Assembly (NCBI RefSeq): GCF_004664715.2
Contig: NC_051066.1
Span: 76,481,147-76,545,146 of the forward strand
Source: Peromyscus leucopus
Taxonomy: Eukaryota > Chordata > Mammalia > Rodentia > Cricetidae
Length of the DNA stretch: 64,000 bases
Reading direction: 5' to 3'
The notes beneath the pieces were generated by a model that saw only the letters and a program-made list of their open reading frames with translations, did not search any database and was not told the origin of the DNA. Positions 44,479 to 57,900 of this stretch are shown here, piece after piece. The position numbers were made by a program, and so were the translations under genes. Within the stretch, counting starts at the first letter, position 1. The number at the start of each line of letters is the position of its first letter.

Positions 44479-47400
44479 CTGCAAGAGGAAAAGGCAACAA
44501 TGGCTGTGACTGGGGGAAGGTAACACAGTGACCAAAATGGAAGAAGAGGGAGGGAGAGCCTCTGGGAACAGCTTTAGGTGGGGCCTCACTGAATACAATG
44601 GAGGACACGACCATCTTCATGTCACGCAGATTTACCTGTTTACACCAGATCCTGTATCCAGTCAACCAGAACCCCACAATAAATGCTCACCTAAAACTTT
44701 TCTGAATGGAGTGAACACACACACGCCCCCTTCTCCAGGTGCTGCCTGAGCCTCACTGAATCGACCTTTAATTCCACAAAAACCCTCTTCTCTGAAGACT
44801 TATACCTTAGCCAGGGCTTCAGAACCCTGCTCAGAAGGTGACGTCTGCAGGGTCAGAAGGGCTGGGGTGTCTCTGTCTCAGGAAAACGGTTGCCTTGCAA
44901 GTTATGAGGACCTGAGTCTGATCCAAGCAAAAAGGCCAGATGTAGTGAGCTGCCAAGTCCAGAGATGGGGAGGTGGAGACAGACAGATCCTCGGTACTGG
45001 TTGGCCAGCCAGCCTAGCCTATCTGGCAAGTTCCAGGCCAGTGAGGAACCCTTTCTCAAAACCCAAAACAAACGAACTCAAACCAAAAACCAACCAACCA
45101 AGCAAACAAACAAAAGCCCAGGGGCTGCGGAGATAACTTAGTGGATAAAGCACTTGCTGCAGAAGCGTGAAGACCAGAGTTCAGATCCCCAGAACTCATG
45201 TAAATACCAGGTGGGTATGGTGGCTGCACTCAGAAGGCAGAAACAGGAGATCCCTGGAACAAGCTACCCAGCTGGACTAACCCGTCCGTATCAGTGAGTT
45301 CTGGGTCCAACCGAGAGCCCCTGTGGCCATGCATAAAGTGGAGGTACTCAAGAAGACTCCCAGTGTCAACCTGGGGTCTACAACTGTTGCTTTTTCAGCA
45401 CTGTGTTCCAGAAACTGCGGAAGCTTTCTATGCATGAGGCTTTGTGGTACAAGCCTGTTGTCCCAGCTACTCAGGGAGCTGAGGCATGAGGATCCCAAGT
45501 TAAAAGCCTGCCTGGGCTACAGAGCAAGTTCAAGGCCCATCTGAGCAAGTGAGACTCTGTCTCAAAATATAGAGTTTAGACAAGGCTGGTGGTGTAGCTT
45601 AATGCTAGAGCATTTACCTAGCATGAATGATGACCTAGGTTCAAATCTCATAGCCACAAAAAAAAAAAAAAAAAATTAAAAATGTTTAGTATGCATTTTG
45701 GACTCCTGCTAGAAAGCTGAACCTAAATCACAGCATATGGAGACATTGTTAGTGTCTACTTTAAAGAATCAGAGAGGTAGGAATTTACCCAAGGTGACAG
45801 AGCTAGAGCACAGTCAATCTGGGGCTCCGATGAGTTTGGCATCACTCCGGACCCTGCTTTCCCTGGCACCCATACAAAGCCACCAAGAAATGTTACAGGC
45901 AAAGCACCTTGAGGGAAGGACAAGCCAGTGGGGTTCACAGGCGAGGAGAAATGGCTAGGACCATCAGAAACCTGGCCGAGGACATACACTGGAGACATAC
46001 AGAGTGGTGGAAGGTCCTGAAGAGGACGGAGGAGGACAACATTCTGAATGGTGAGAACAGCCTGAGCAAGTCGCTGGATGAGCCCCAGGGTCACAGCCTT
46101 GCAGGAACTCGACGTATAGGAACAATGAAGCTGTGCCCATCCAGGTTGGCTAAGTGTGTCCCAGGAGGGCCCTGTGATGACAGATGGAAGTCTCTGTGAC
46201 ACATGGGAGAGGCTATGTGTCACACACACACGAGAGAGGACAGAAGAGGGTGTGCTTCAGGAAGGGGCCCTCGCAGGAGGTGGAACAGGAGCTGCTGCCA
46301 GAGAAAAAGCCAGAGAGGGTGCAGAGACACATGGGAAAAGTGAATGCCAGTGTCAGAGTAGAGAAAAGAGGTGGTTCACAGGAGAGAGACCCACAGTGAT
46401 GAAGGGGAAGAGGACAATGGGCTCAGGATATCAGTCATTGATACCACAGAACTCATGGGATGGGCTGTGGAGGAGCAGGACTCGGGTGACTTGAGCCAGC
46501 ACCCTCTGAACTCAGGTAATAAGAAAGGCCACCCTACCCATGGGTGCTCACCAAGAGGCTGGTGTCTTGGAGAAGGAATTAAATACGGAAAGCCAACGGA
46601 CAATAAAAAAAGAATCTGTGCATAGTACTTGTCCCCCCAGAAACAGCCATTCCTAGTGTTCTCAATTTCTGAGAACAGCCATGGGCTGCTTTCATGATCA
46701 TAAAAATGGACACTTCTTCAACAGAAGCACCAAAGACTTCACAGCAGCAAGGACCCAGCTAAAGAACCATCCTCGAAACACTGCCATTGGGAACAACTCA
46801 TTGCTCACACTACTTTTGCAACCACGCACTGTGGGCTGGCTGTAGGGAAAACGCACAATCGGCCTGGCGGAAGCTGGGCCCAACAGCTTCAGAGGCCATG
46901 TACTAGAAGTCATTCTCTGTTCCTGAGGCAAGGCATCGATCTGCCAAGGTGGGGTGTGTGCAGAAGCCAGAGCCAAGAGAAGACGGGAGCTTTCCCGCTT
47001 CAACTGTGAACACATACGCGCCCAGGAGCTGGGTGGTCCTCTAGTTGAGGAAGAAAGTACCACACTGCTATGAGGTTGAGTTGTTACATGTGGCTAAAAC
47101 CTGAGACGAACAGATCCGCCATCCATGAAGAGGACAGAGTTGGAGCAGGGGCTGGGGTTGGAGAGGACACAGGGGAAGCTGAGGGAATGCAGACTCAATG
47201 TGCGTCGCTGAGACATACTGCATCTCTGGCTGAAGGATATTTCACGGGCCTCAACCTGCTGGAATGAGCCCAGAAAAGGTGTCTCTGAGGGTTTTCTGGA
47301 CGTCGTCCACTTTTCACTGCAGTCAAGTCATTGAAGGGTTCCACAGGCAGTGAATTAACAAAAGTCCACTTGGCTGCAGCTGAAAAGAGCTGAGAATTGA

Positions 47401-48956
47401 AGCCAGAGTGAGACTGAGACAGTCTTGGTGGGGGTGTGTGTGTGGGGGGGAACCATGCTGCCTTAGCCTTCAGCAGACACTTCCAGAACAACACTTTGCC
47501 AAATGCTGCACTGACTGTGCAGAGGCTGGGGGTCCAAGTCCAGCTGCAGCTATGTGCTGGGCGCCCAACAAGCGCTGGGTACTGTGCCCAGGAGATGCTT
47601 CCCCAATACCATCTCCTTCCTGTGTGTGGCAGAAGATGAACATGAAGTCTGCAGTCACAATTACTGACAGAGACTCAAGTCTGGGGCCCCACAGCAGAGC
47701 TCCTGCTTGTGGCCTTCACGAGCTAGAAAGAGGTCAGGTTGTTTTAGTAGCAGTAACGGGGCATTACAGGAAAGCTTCTGGTCAAGAGGAAAGCATCTCT
47801 GGTCTGCTGAGAGACTTACTATTTTAGTTGGCCAGGGTCTATGACCTGGCCAAGGATTACCCCTAGCAAAGCAGGGTCAACTTGAGCCATGCTAAAGAGA
47901 TAGGCAGAATCATCATCCCTTAGGTGAGATGCTCTATTTCCTTCTCAGAAGCCCCGCCCCTGCCTGAAGCTCAGCTGGGTCTGCCGACCTCTCTGAGAAG
48001 GTTTAACTTTCCCTGGCCTCCACCCCGTTCATGTTGAGATGTTGACTGGAACACAAATTTGTTTTCTGCTACCACAGGCTTCCTTGCTCTTTCTCTAATG
48101 CTCCAGCCCTGTCATGTGGCTGCTTGCTGCCACGCGGTGTACCTCCATCCCAGTAACTGAAACAGCATGTCCGCACCCTGACCCCTGCCTCCTCCATTTT
48201 CCTCCCCCAGGCTGAGATTTACAGCTTGCCCGTGCTGGATTGGTTTTTTTTTTTTTTTTTTTTTTTGTTTTTGGTTTTTTTTCTCTTTTCCTTTTAATAT
48301 TTTTCTCCATTCTTTGAAATTCCATGCATGATGTTTTGATCATATTCACCTCCAACCCCTCTCCCTAAGTCAAGCCAGATCCACTCACCCTCCACCCCTA
48401 CCAGCTTTGAATCCTTTTATTTTTGGATTTTTTTTTTTTCATGATAGGGTTTCTTAGTGTAACTCTGGCTATCCCAGAACTCACTTTGTAGACCAGGCTG
48501 ACCTCTAACTGAAATCTCCACCAGCCTCTGCCTCCCAAGTGCTAGGATTAAAAGCTTAAGTTACCACCACCTGACTTTCTTCCTTTCTTTCTTTCTTTCT
48601 TTCTTTCGGCTAATAGGAGTTTTTCATTTCAACTCCAATAAAATTGTTCTTCAACTTTTTTTTTTTTTTTTTTTTTTTTTGGTTTTTCGAGACAGGGTTT
48701 CTATGTGTAGCTTTGCACCTTTTCCTGGAACTCACTTGGTAGCCCAGGCTGGCCTCAAACTCACAGAGATCCGCCTGGCTCTGCCTCCCGAGTGCTGGGA
48801 TTAAAGGCGTGCGCCACCACCGCCCGGCTCAACTTTCTTTTAAAATTATTTTATTAATGAGCTCACGAATCCCAAGGGGGGGATCCCGGTTTCCCTGATA
48901 TCAATGTGACAAATGTCAGAGCAGAGATAACACGAGTATCCTGGAAACCCAGGTAA

Positions 48957-48999
<43 letters not shown>

Positions 49000-49494
49000 T
49001 GTGTTATATATGTGTACACGTGTGTGGACATGCATACGAAGGAAGGCCTAGAGGCTGCCATCTGTATCTCTCTCAATCACTTCTCCACCTTATTCTTTTG
49101 AGACTGGCTCTCGCGCTGAACCAGGGCCTCACCAATTCAGTTAGACTAACTGGCCGGAAAAGCCTCAGCGATCCTGTACCTGGGCTTAAAGGTGTACCAC
49201 CATGCTCAACTTCTTCGACATGGATTCTGGGGGACTAGGTCTGAGTCCTTGCATGGCCAGTACTTTACTGCCTGAAGAGAGAGCACTTCAGATTGAGGTG
49301 CTTACCGGGGACACACAGACCTCTCTAGGGCCTGGGGTACAAAGAAGAATGTGTCCCCTGCCTTGCACAGTCTAATGACAGTACAGCATGACAAGTGTTT
49401 GTGTTAGAATTCCTAGCCACTCCATGACCCCACATGCGCTGGCATCCGGGGGCCTTGCGTTATCCTTGTGCTCTGTGATCACGTAATCTACGCG

Positions 49495-49543
<49 letters not shown>

Positions 49544-52500
49544 CTATAAAGGCGGGTCCCACTCCTCATCCCTCTGCCCTTTTTCTTCCTGCATGATCTT
49601 TCCATATGCCTAATCACCCTTCGATTCCCTTCCCTTAATAAACTCTTATAGTGGGTTTTGTTGTGGCTTTTCTCGCACGGGAAACAGAGCCACTTAATGA
49701 ATAACAGTTTGGAGTCCCAAGAAAGATTAATGGGTGACCTCACACCTGGAGGAAGAGTGGGGGACAAGCTGCCTGTAAGGGGTCCATAATACAACATGGC
49801 ATAACACTGCTTGGCCCCGCCCTCAGCACGGTTTCTTCCTCCTGCTCTCTCCAGCAGGTCAGAGCTGGTGTTCAAGCCGCATGCGGGTCACAGAAGGTAG
49901 GAACTAACACCAGACCACACAGCGGATCCCTGACCCAACTGGTCACCAAGGCCCCACTCTTCCCACATGGCCTCTTCTCTTACGCTGCAGTGACTTGCAA
50001 GAGAGGCCTCTGCTTTCTGGAAGAACGTTTGGGTTCCCAAGATGGTACTGGCACAGCCAAGGCCACAGGAGCCTCATGGTTCGCCACCAAGTGTCCTGGC
50101 ACACAGTGCTTCCTTGGTGAGCTACCAGTCACCAGAGCTAATCCTCAGATAAGTCAGAACGGTGACTCCATCAGTCAACCCTACCGGGGCTCCTTGGGAA
50201 GCCTGAACACCAAAGGCTGGGACCTGGCGGGCAGCTAGCTTCCCACCCTTGGGCTCATTATCTTCTTCCCCTCTTTTTCTTTGTACCAGGGATGGCAGTC
50301 CCATGTCCCCAGAGGAAGGGAACAGGGTCTCCCACTGAGGGACTGGCTGTGACTGTCTTCCTAGGAACACCTGAGACCTAAAGACTGGGCTGTCCTGGCG
50401 ATGGGGCACTCCTGCAGGGAGAGGCTGGTCTGCCACCTCAGCTGGCACCGGCTCTCAGGCCTCGTTCCCTTCCTCCTTGACTTCCACAAGGTAGGGCCGG
50501 CAGAGCCTTTATTCCCTGCTCACAGGCCCCCAACCGAGCCAGCCTTTCATCCCTGTGAAAGCCAGCCACGACAGTTCCTTTCAGACTCCTCGAGAGGCAA
50601 AGCCTGTGTAGGGAGGTCCTTTATTGGGGGATTGGCTCCCCAACAGGCCTTTGATCTTCTCGGCTCCCAGAATGCCCCTGCCTACCAAAGCCATTGAGGG
50701 CTCCGGCTCTAGTCCCGAACCTGAAAGGCCCAAACGGCCTTTGTCATGCAGAGAAGCTAGTGTCCAGCTACGGGGCAGGCTACAGAGGGGCCCCAGGGAT
50801 ACAAAGGAGGGAGGGTGTGGGAGGCTCGGGCTTTTGTGAGGGAGGAATCTAGTCTCCGAAAGTCTGCGGCAGAGGAGGGGCCCTGAGAGGCTCAGGAAAC
50901 CTCAGGCAGCTCAGGAATTTGGGTAACGTGAAAGGCAGCGCTTGGGTCAGGCCTCCACAGAGTGTGTTGGCTGTTCTTTTAGCTTCACGCTGCCTTCCTC
51001 ACCTGATACCGCCATTGTCCTCTGGTAATAAATAATAATAAAAAAAAATGAGGCTTTAGAGGGGCGGGTTTGCACACCACATGCACGCACGCGCACGCGC
51101 GCGCACACACACACACACGCACACGCTCACGCTCACGCTCCATTTGGGGCCTTGGATTAGATCACTTATCTGTTGTTCTAAAGCAAGACTCCCTGTCCTG
51201 GTACAGGTCCAGGTGCAGCAAGTCATGGCCCCAGCATCTCCGGAGTCGAAGATGCAGGGCACACGGCAGGGATACAGGGTAAGTACCGCTCTGGCCTGCA
51301 AAGCTGGGGCATTTCCCAGGGACCCCAAGAGAAACGGCAGCACCACCCTCCTCAGGCCATGCATTCCTGCCAACAGCCCGGACAGGAGTGTGCAGCATGG
51401 CCACTGGCTGAAGGCAAATCTCATGCTGCTCTGGGCTCGGGAGCCACGGCACAGCCTTGCCCCAGATAAAAGGATCTCTCGTGACTCTTCAAATTTTTTC
51501 ACTGTCCATTTTTTAAAAAGTTATGTGTGTATAATATATATGTGTGTCCATGTGTGGGTGTGCACCTGAGTGAATGGTTCATGGGGGGTCAGAGGTGTTG
51601 TAATCTCCCTGGAGCTAGAGTTACAGTGGCTTGTGGTGGCTTCTAGAAACTGACCTTGGGTCTTCTGCAAGAGCAGTATGTGTTCTTAACCTCTGAGCCT
51701 CTCTCCAACCCCTCAATTATTGTCTTTAATACCCAGACTGAATGAACGGTACTTTCACCATCAATAGAGGTCTCTGTCCCCAAAGGGTAGGGAAGGTCAC
51801 CTCAGCTTTTACCATGCAGAGGTCTGGCCAGGGACACCTCCTGGACCAAGGGATAGAAAGTCAGGATCACCCATACTACTATGCCCCAATGAACTCGTGT
51901 CCTCAATGCTGACAGTGCTGAGATGGGGGGATGGGGGGTTGTCAAGGGCAGCTGCAGAAGCTCCAACATCGTAGCTTTGGGGTCCTAATTCAAAGAGCCC
52001 AGCAACTTTAGCCCTTATAACGCAGGAATGGTGATGTTACTCCACAGCCCGCCCAGCACAGGGCCTACTATTTGGCCTGTGACCAGCACTATTTCTTGCC
52101 ACTAGTGACTCCGAACCTCTGAAGCTCCTTCAGCTCCTCAAGTGCTCCATCCTCTGGCCCTCCCACAACCTCCTGGTCCTCCCAGTGGTCCTCCCTGACT
52201 GGATAGTCTCCCAGCCAACTCCTGCACATCCTCTACCTCCCCAAACAGACCTCACTTCCTTCAGGAAGCCTTCCCCAGTGTCCTGTCTGGGGGGTCCCTG
52301 TGCTTCCCCATCAGAGCATCCATACGCAGGTGAGTCTGCCTTACCCTGGCCCTCACTGGACTGTGGGCAGGAACAGATCCCATTTTGCTCACTAGCATAT
52401 CTGCAGCAACACAAGGTGCTGGCAGGGAAGCTGAGACACATCTGCTGAGATTATTATTAACTGGAATAACAATAATTTTTAAATTGCTCAGATAGGATCA

Positions 52501-52708
52501 TGGCCACCCTCTGTCCCTTTTAAGACAAAGTCCCTTTCGAAAATAAGGACTGGGCTGGCAGAATAGCTCAGCAGGTAAAGGTGCCTGTCACCAGAGAAAA
52601 TGGCCTCCCATAAGCTGTTCTCTGACCTCCATACTAGGGTTGTGGCATGATGGATGGATGGACAGGTGTGTGCATGCACACTCACACACATGAGTGCCCG
52701 CATGCGCA

Positions 52709-52754
<46 letters not shown>

Positions 52755-54940
52755 TAAATAAATAAAATAAATGTAATTTTAAAAAAATACACTGTCTTTC
52801 ATACAAGAATAAAGTCTCAGGACTCGCCTTATCTGACAAAAGTGTGTATTATTCCTGTTTGGGCTGGAGAGCCAGAGGTAGCTAGCTCCTTTTAGAGTTC
52901 TTATATCTACCCTTGTTTCAGGCTTGGGAAACCAGAATATGCCTCCTCAAAACATGAAGTGGGGGTCTGAAGAGATGGAGTGGCAGTTAAGCGCACTGGC
53001 TGCTCTTCCTGTGAACCCAGATTCAATGCCCAGCAGCACAGGTTGGCTCCAGCTCCTGGGGAGTCAATGCCCTTTTCTGGCCTCTTTGGGCACTAGACAC
53101 CCAAGTGCACACCTACAGGCAAAGCCCATACACATAAAACAATAAAGGAATTCTTAAAACATGAAAGATTAGTGAAGGAAAGGCAATGAAGAAGCAGGCC
53201 CAAGCTGGAGATTCAAGGCCATCCTCGGCTACAGAGTAAGGTTGAGGCCAGCCTGGGCTACATAAGACCCTGTTCTCAAAAATTATTGTTCTTTATTAAA
53301 GATGTTACATAAACAGGGACTCGAAGCCAACTGTTTGAAAAGTACTTGTTCCCTGGATTCTCTCCTGCATGTGAGAACACATGTTTTAATACACTTGTTT
53401 GTTTTTCTCGTTAATCTGTTACAGGGATCTGTTCCAACTAAGAGCTTATGGGGGTTGAAGAAAAGTTATTTTTCTTCCTCTCTGTTGGCATTAGGCCCTG
53501 ACTATGGTAGAGTTCTTGGCATAATTCAGCTAACCTGCTGGCATCCTGACATCTCCTTGGGTCCCCATCCCTGAAATGACATGAGCCCAGGCAGTAATAA
53601 GGAGGGTAGGCTCCATGGAGACTGCAGAAATATAGCATCCAGTTTAGGGCAGAGGGTGGGAGGCTGTCCTCCTTCAATAGCTTTCTGATCTTATGTCAAG
53701 GGGGTGAGGAAGAGAGCAGAGATCAAGGCTGTGGAAAGACCTGGGGGTCGGCTGACTGGAGCCAGCCTCCTCCAGTCTGTGGATGAGGTGAAGCTGGTAC
53801 TCCCCGAGAGACAGAACCAGGGCCAGGAAAACTGCCAGCAGAAGGCTCAGCCTACTACACCGAGAGACCCAGGAAGGGCAGCAAGCTCCCTTGAGACTGC
53901 TCCTTGCCTCCTTGGCTCAACGACAACTCTATCACAGCAGAAAGAGGGCGGCCGAGAGATTCCTATCCAGGTGATGTTTCCTGTTCTGCACCTTTCTGTG
54001 GGTGCCGGCCGCCCGGGCTTGGGAGTACAGCTGCCTGCATGCATCTAACAATCATGCTCGAATACCTGCTGTATTGCTGCATGGCTAGATGTCGGGCACC
54101 ACTGCAGACACTGAAGACAGAAATAAGCAAGTGAGTGTCTGCACGTTAAGTGCTTACATCTCAGGCAGTGACCAGAGTCTTTATCACAAGCCTTTCACAG
54201 GGCTGTTTCTACCAAGACCGTGGTATTATTGGGAACTATTCTACAGTAGATGGTACTACATCATCAGCCACTTCTGAGACCATCTAGACTGTGCTCTCAC
54301 TGGGAGAAGGACCAGATTTGACTCCCCTCTGGATACTTTAAAGAGACTAGGACAGAAGAATGTATCCCCAAACCCAGGAACCCCAACCCTTGCAGTGAAA
54401 GACCTTGCAGTACCTATGGATGAAAGATCTGGCTGTGAAAGCGACATGGTAGCTTCAAGGGAAGAAATATAATGGGTGGGTGTCCACTCATATGAGCGAA
54501 GGGTGTTGTATTGGCTAGTTTTATGTCAATTTGACACAAGCTAAAGTCATCTGAGAAGGGGGAGCCACAATTAAGAAAATGCCTCCTTAAGATCTGGCTG
54601 TAGGCAAGCCTGTATGGTATTTGCTTAATTAGTGATTGCTGGGAGGGAGGGCCCAGCTCATTGTGGGTGGTGTCATCCCTAGGCTGGTGGTCCTGGGCTC
54701 TATAAGAAGGAAGGCTGAGCGAGCCTCGGGGAGCACACCAGTAAAAAGCAACCCTTTATAGCCTCTGCATCAGCTCCTGCCTCCAGGTTCCTGTCCTGCC
54801 TGAGTTCCTGCCCTCACTGCTTTTAATGATGAACTGTTACATGGAATGGTGGGTGAAATAAACCCTTTCCTCCCCGAGTTGCTTTTGTTCATGGTGTTTG
54901 ATGATAACAAAAGTAACCCAGACTAAGGCTGGCATAATTT

Positions 54941-54996
<56 letters not shown>

Positions 54997-57900
54997 TTCT
55001 GGTATTAGATACAAGAAAATTAATGTCCAGGCACATTCAAAGATCAAAGGTATGGATAAGACAGGAACCACTACAGGGCCTGGGATCAGTCTCTGAGAAA
55101 GACTGGTAGAGGGGCAGGGTTGCTGCCACACGGCCTAGGAACATCTGTAATTAACAAACCAAGATTTGCACCGGCCTTCACTGGCACAAAGCGCTAGGCA
55201 GACAGTCGGTGCTCAGGACCATGTAGTGGGTATCATTACCCCCAAGCCTCTGGACTTCAGAGCTATGATCTTCTTACCCAGTGAGTATGTGGGGCCTGTG
55301 CAGCTGCGGTCCCCACTGATGCCAAGGAAGGGAGACACCACCTGCTTCACCAGCTCCTCCAGCTGCAGATAGCCCTCACTTGGGCCTGTGGGCTCGTGAA
55401 CACTCTACAAATAAAGACCCAGGACAGATAAAGGTTAGTGAGAAGTGTCGCAGCGGTGGACACCTGTCAGCGCCTCCCAGTGGCCCTCCTCTGGGTACAA
55501 GGCAGTGTTGGTCACAGTTAGGCTCCTGGTGGTTAGAAGGAAGGAAACAAGCCAGAAGCCCTGGTCGTCTGTCCCAAGTCAATGGATGAGAATGAAGGAG
55601 CACAGGAAATGGAGACGAGGAACAGGAGGGAGGGGAAGGATGAATGCAAGACTTGGAGCTGGGTGGCTCTCCCAGGTCCACGGGCCATGGGGACACAGCT
55701 TGCACTGACCGCTTCAGAGGCAGCAGTCTCCAATCCTCAGCCACTCTGCCAGGTTGCCTAGCAAAACACAAATGACAGCTTTTTCTGACCCGGGACAAAA
55801 TGGAGACTCAGGGCCCTGAGTTAAAAAATCAATAAGGATGCTGAGTGGAAGATGAAAGATTAATTAAACCAGAAATGAAGAGGCAAGTGGATCTCTGAGT
55901 TCAAGGCAGCCTGATCTACTGAGCAAGTTCTAGGACAGCCAGGGCTACTGTATGGAGAAACCCTGCCTCCAAAAACAAACCAGAAACTGGGCCTTCTAAG
56001 AACAATATCTGGGTTCTCCCAGGACAGTGTATATAGCATAGTCCTAACTCTGGCTCCAAAGGGGCAGGTGGGAAGGTCCAACAATTATGCCACCCACAGA
56101 GGAGTGGAGGACTTTCCCACAGTACACAGGCACTTTACAAAAGCACTATATGTGAGCTGGGCGGTGGTGGTGCATGCCTTTAATCCCAGCAGAACCAGGT
56201 GGATCTCTGAGTTTGAGGCCAGCTTGGTCTACAGAGTGAGATCCAGGACAGCCACCAAAGCTACATGGAGAAACCCTGTCTCGAGCAATCCTTCCAATGA
56301 CCAGAAATGGAGGGGGCTTAGGAAACTTGCCTAGTATAACACAGCCAACAAATGATAAGAACGAAGAACAATAACAACAAAAAAAGCCCCCTAGACTAGA
56401 ACCCAAGCTACCGGGCTCGGAGCCCATGTGACGGTCACTTGTTACCAGGTTAGAAAATGGAGGAAGAGCACTGAAAAGTCCAGGGCAGGAGAGAGGAAGA
56501 GTAGTCCTCAGTCTGATTTCAGCAGTCCAGCAGGGCCGGAGCCCTCACACTAAGCCTTGGGTAAAAGCCAACCAAAATAAATGCATGGCAGCCAAAACGG
56601 GAAAGAGGCTGGTAAAAACCTGCTTCCTAGAAAACCAGCAGCTGGAGCTGGAGAGATGGCTCAGTGGTTAAGAGCACTGGCCGCTCTTCCAGAGGACCCG
56701 GGTTCAATTCCCAGAAACCGCATGGTGGCTCACAACCATCATATAGTGGGATCTGATGCCCTCTTCAGGCAAAACTTCAATAGAGCACTCATATACATAA
56801 AATAAGTAAGAAAAGATGTGTGTATTCTGGATATTATTGCATATCAGTGGAATAATATAGTATGTAGCCTTAAAAAAAAAAAGAAAAACCAAATAAATAA
56901 TCATAACAATAAATAAAAGTAACAGTTACACTTAAAAAAAAAAACCAGCATGCTCCTTGTGAACTGTTTCTCACTCTGGAAAGGGTGTGAAAATGTGCTC
57001 TCCTGATGAGGGGTAGCAAAGACCACCAGGAAGAGGACAAAGGCCTAAGGAGGCTCCAGGGGTCTCTATAGCCAGAAAGATTATCTTCTCAAATTCTCCA
57101 AAACAGACCCTGAATGGCTTTCCTTAAAAACAACACAAAGCTCACCACGGCCCCGAGTTGTCTGTGGAGTGAAGCAGGTTGGGCCCACTCCTGCAGATCA
57201 GGGATTGGACGGATGAGATGTGGTTCCTAGGAAACGGGTTCTCCCTTGGTCCTCCTCAGCTACATCAAATGAGATGCAGATGCTTGGGTGTTGGGTGGTT
57301 TAAGAAAACAAAAAACCTAAGAAGAAGCTACAGGTGTATGCAGAGCTTGCAGTCTGGGACTAGAAAGAGAGGAAAGAGACCAATGCAGAGTAAGTGACTA
57401 TTCACTGGGATGAACTTGACTGTGGCCGTGGGAATAGGCAAGGTGAGCCGCCACACACTGCTCTCCACTCCCCTTGAGCTCAAGCATGAGAATGCTTAGC
57501 GTTGGAAATGAAAAGGATAAGAAAATAAGCTGCTTTACTTAGGAAGGCCTGCCCAAACCAGATTGGGGGGGGGGGGTACTCAAGGCAGTAGGAAAAAAGG
57601 AGGGCAGGAACCAAACCAGGCCTTAGGGCAGAGCAATTCCAAGCCATAAACCACCTTTATTAGGTCTCAAAGCCTAATCAAGGCTTTCTTCTTCTTTTAT
57701 TTTTATTCTCTTGCTAGTTCTCATCAACTTCTTCTCTAGCTTTTCCCCCAGAAGAGAAGTGACAGGAAACAGAAGCAGCAAAAGGCAGAAGGCAAATGGA
57801 TGATAAGCCAGCTTGGAGCTAGGGAGCTCTCACAAGGAGACGGCCCGTGAGGGCATCCTCAGCCTTCTGCCCCACCGCTAGCCCATGCTAGCCCACTTAG

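Larger units (their letters stand above)
44479..55277 (-). other. Prr5l: PRR5L penultimate-to-last intron
   Basis: A 10.8-kb intron (donor G|GTAAGA at 55277, acceptor TTGCAG at 44479). It contains two B4 SINEs, an ID, several B1 and B3 copies, four AC/GT arrays, and a MaLR-like LTR at 54504. An LTR-like TATA/AATAAA pair lies near 49545-49640. Larger unique blocks (45700-48240, 49700-51060, 51720-52550, 53290-54500) show no exon I can support. Confidence 0.7.

Noticed and set aside
44479..44677. 5' extension of the PRR5L last-exon open frame
   Set aside because: A good acceptor (CTCTTGCAG) sits at 44479, and the known protein sequence begins right after it. The upstream residues are intron-coded.
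45756..46229. 157-codon - strand frame in a PRR5L intron
   Set aside because: No recognisable domain, no splice signals, and no matching frame in neighbouring sequence. The length is within chance for GC-moderate DNA of this size.
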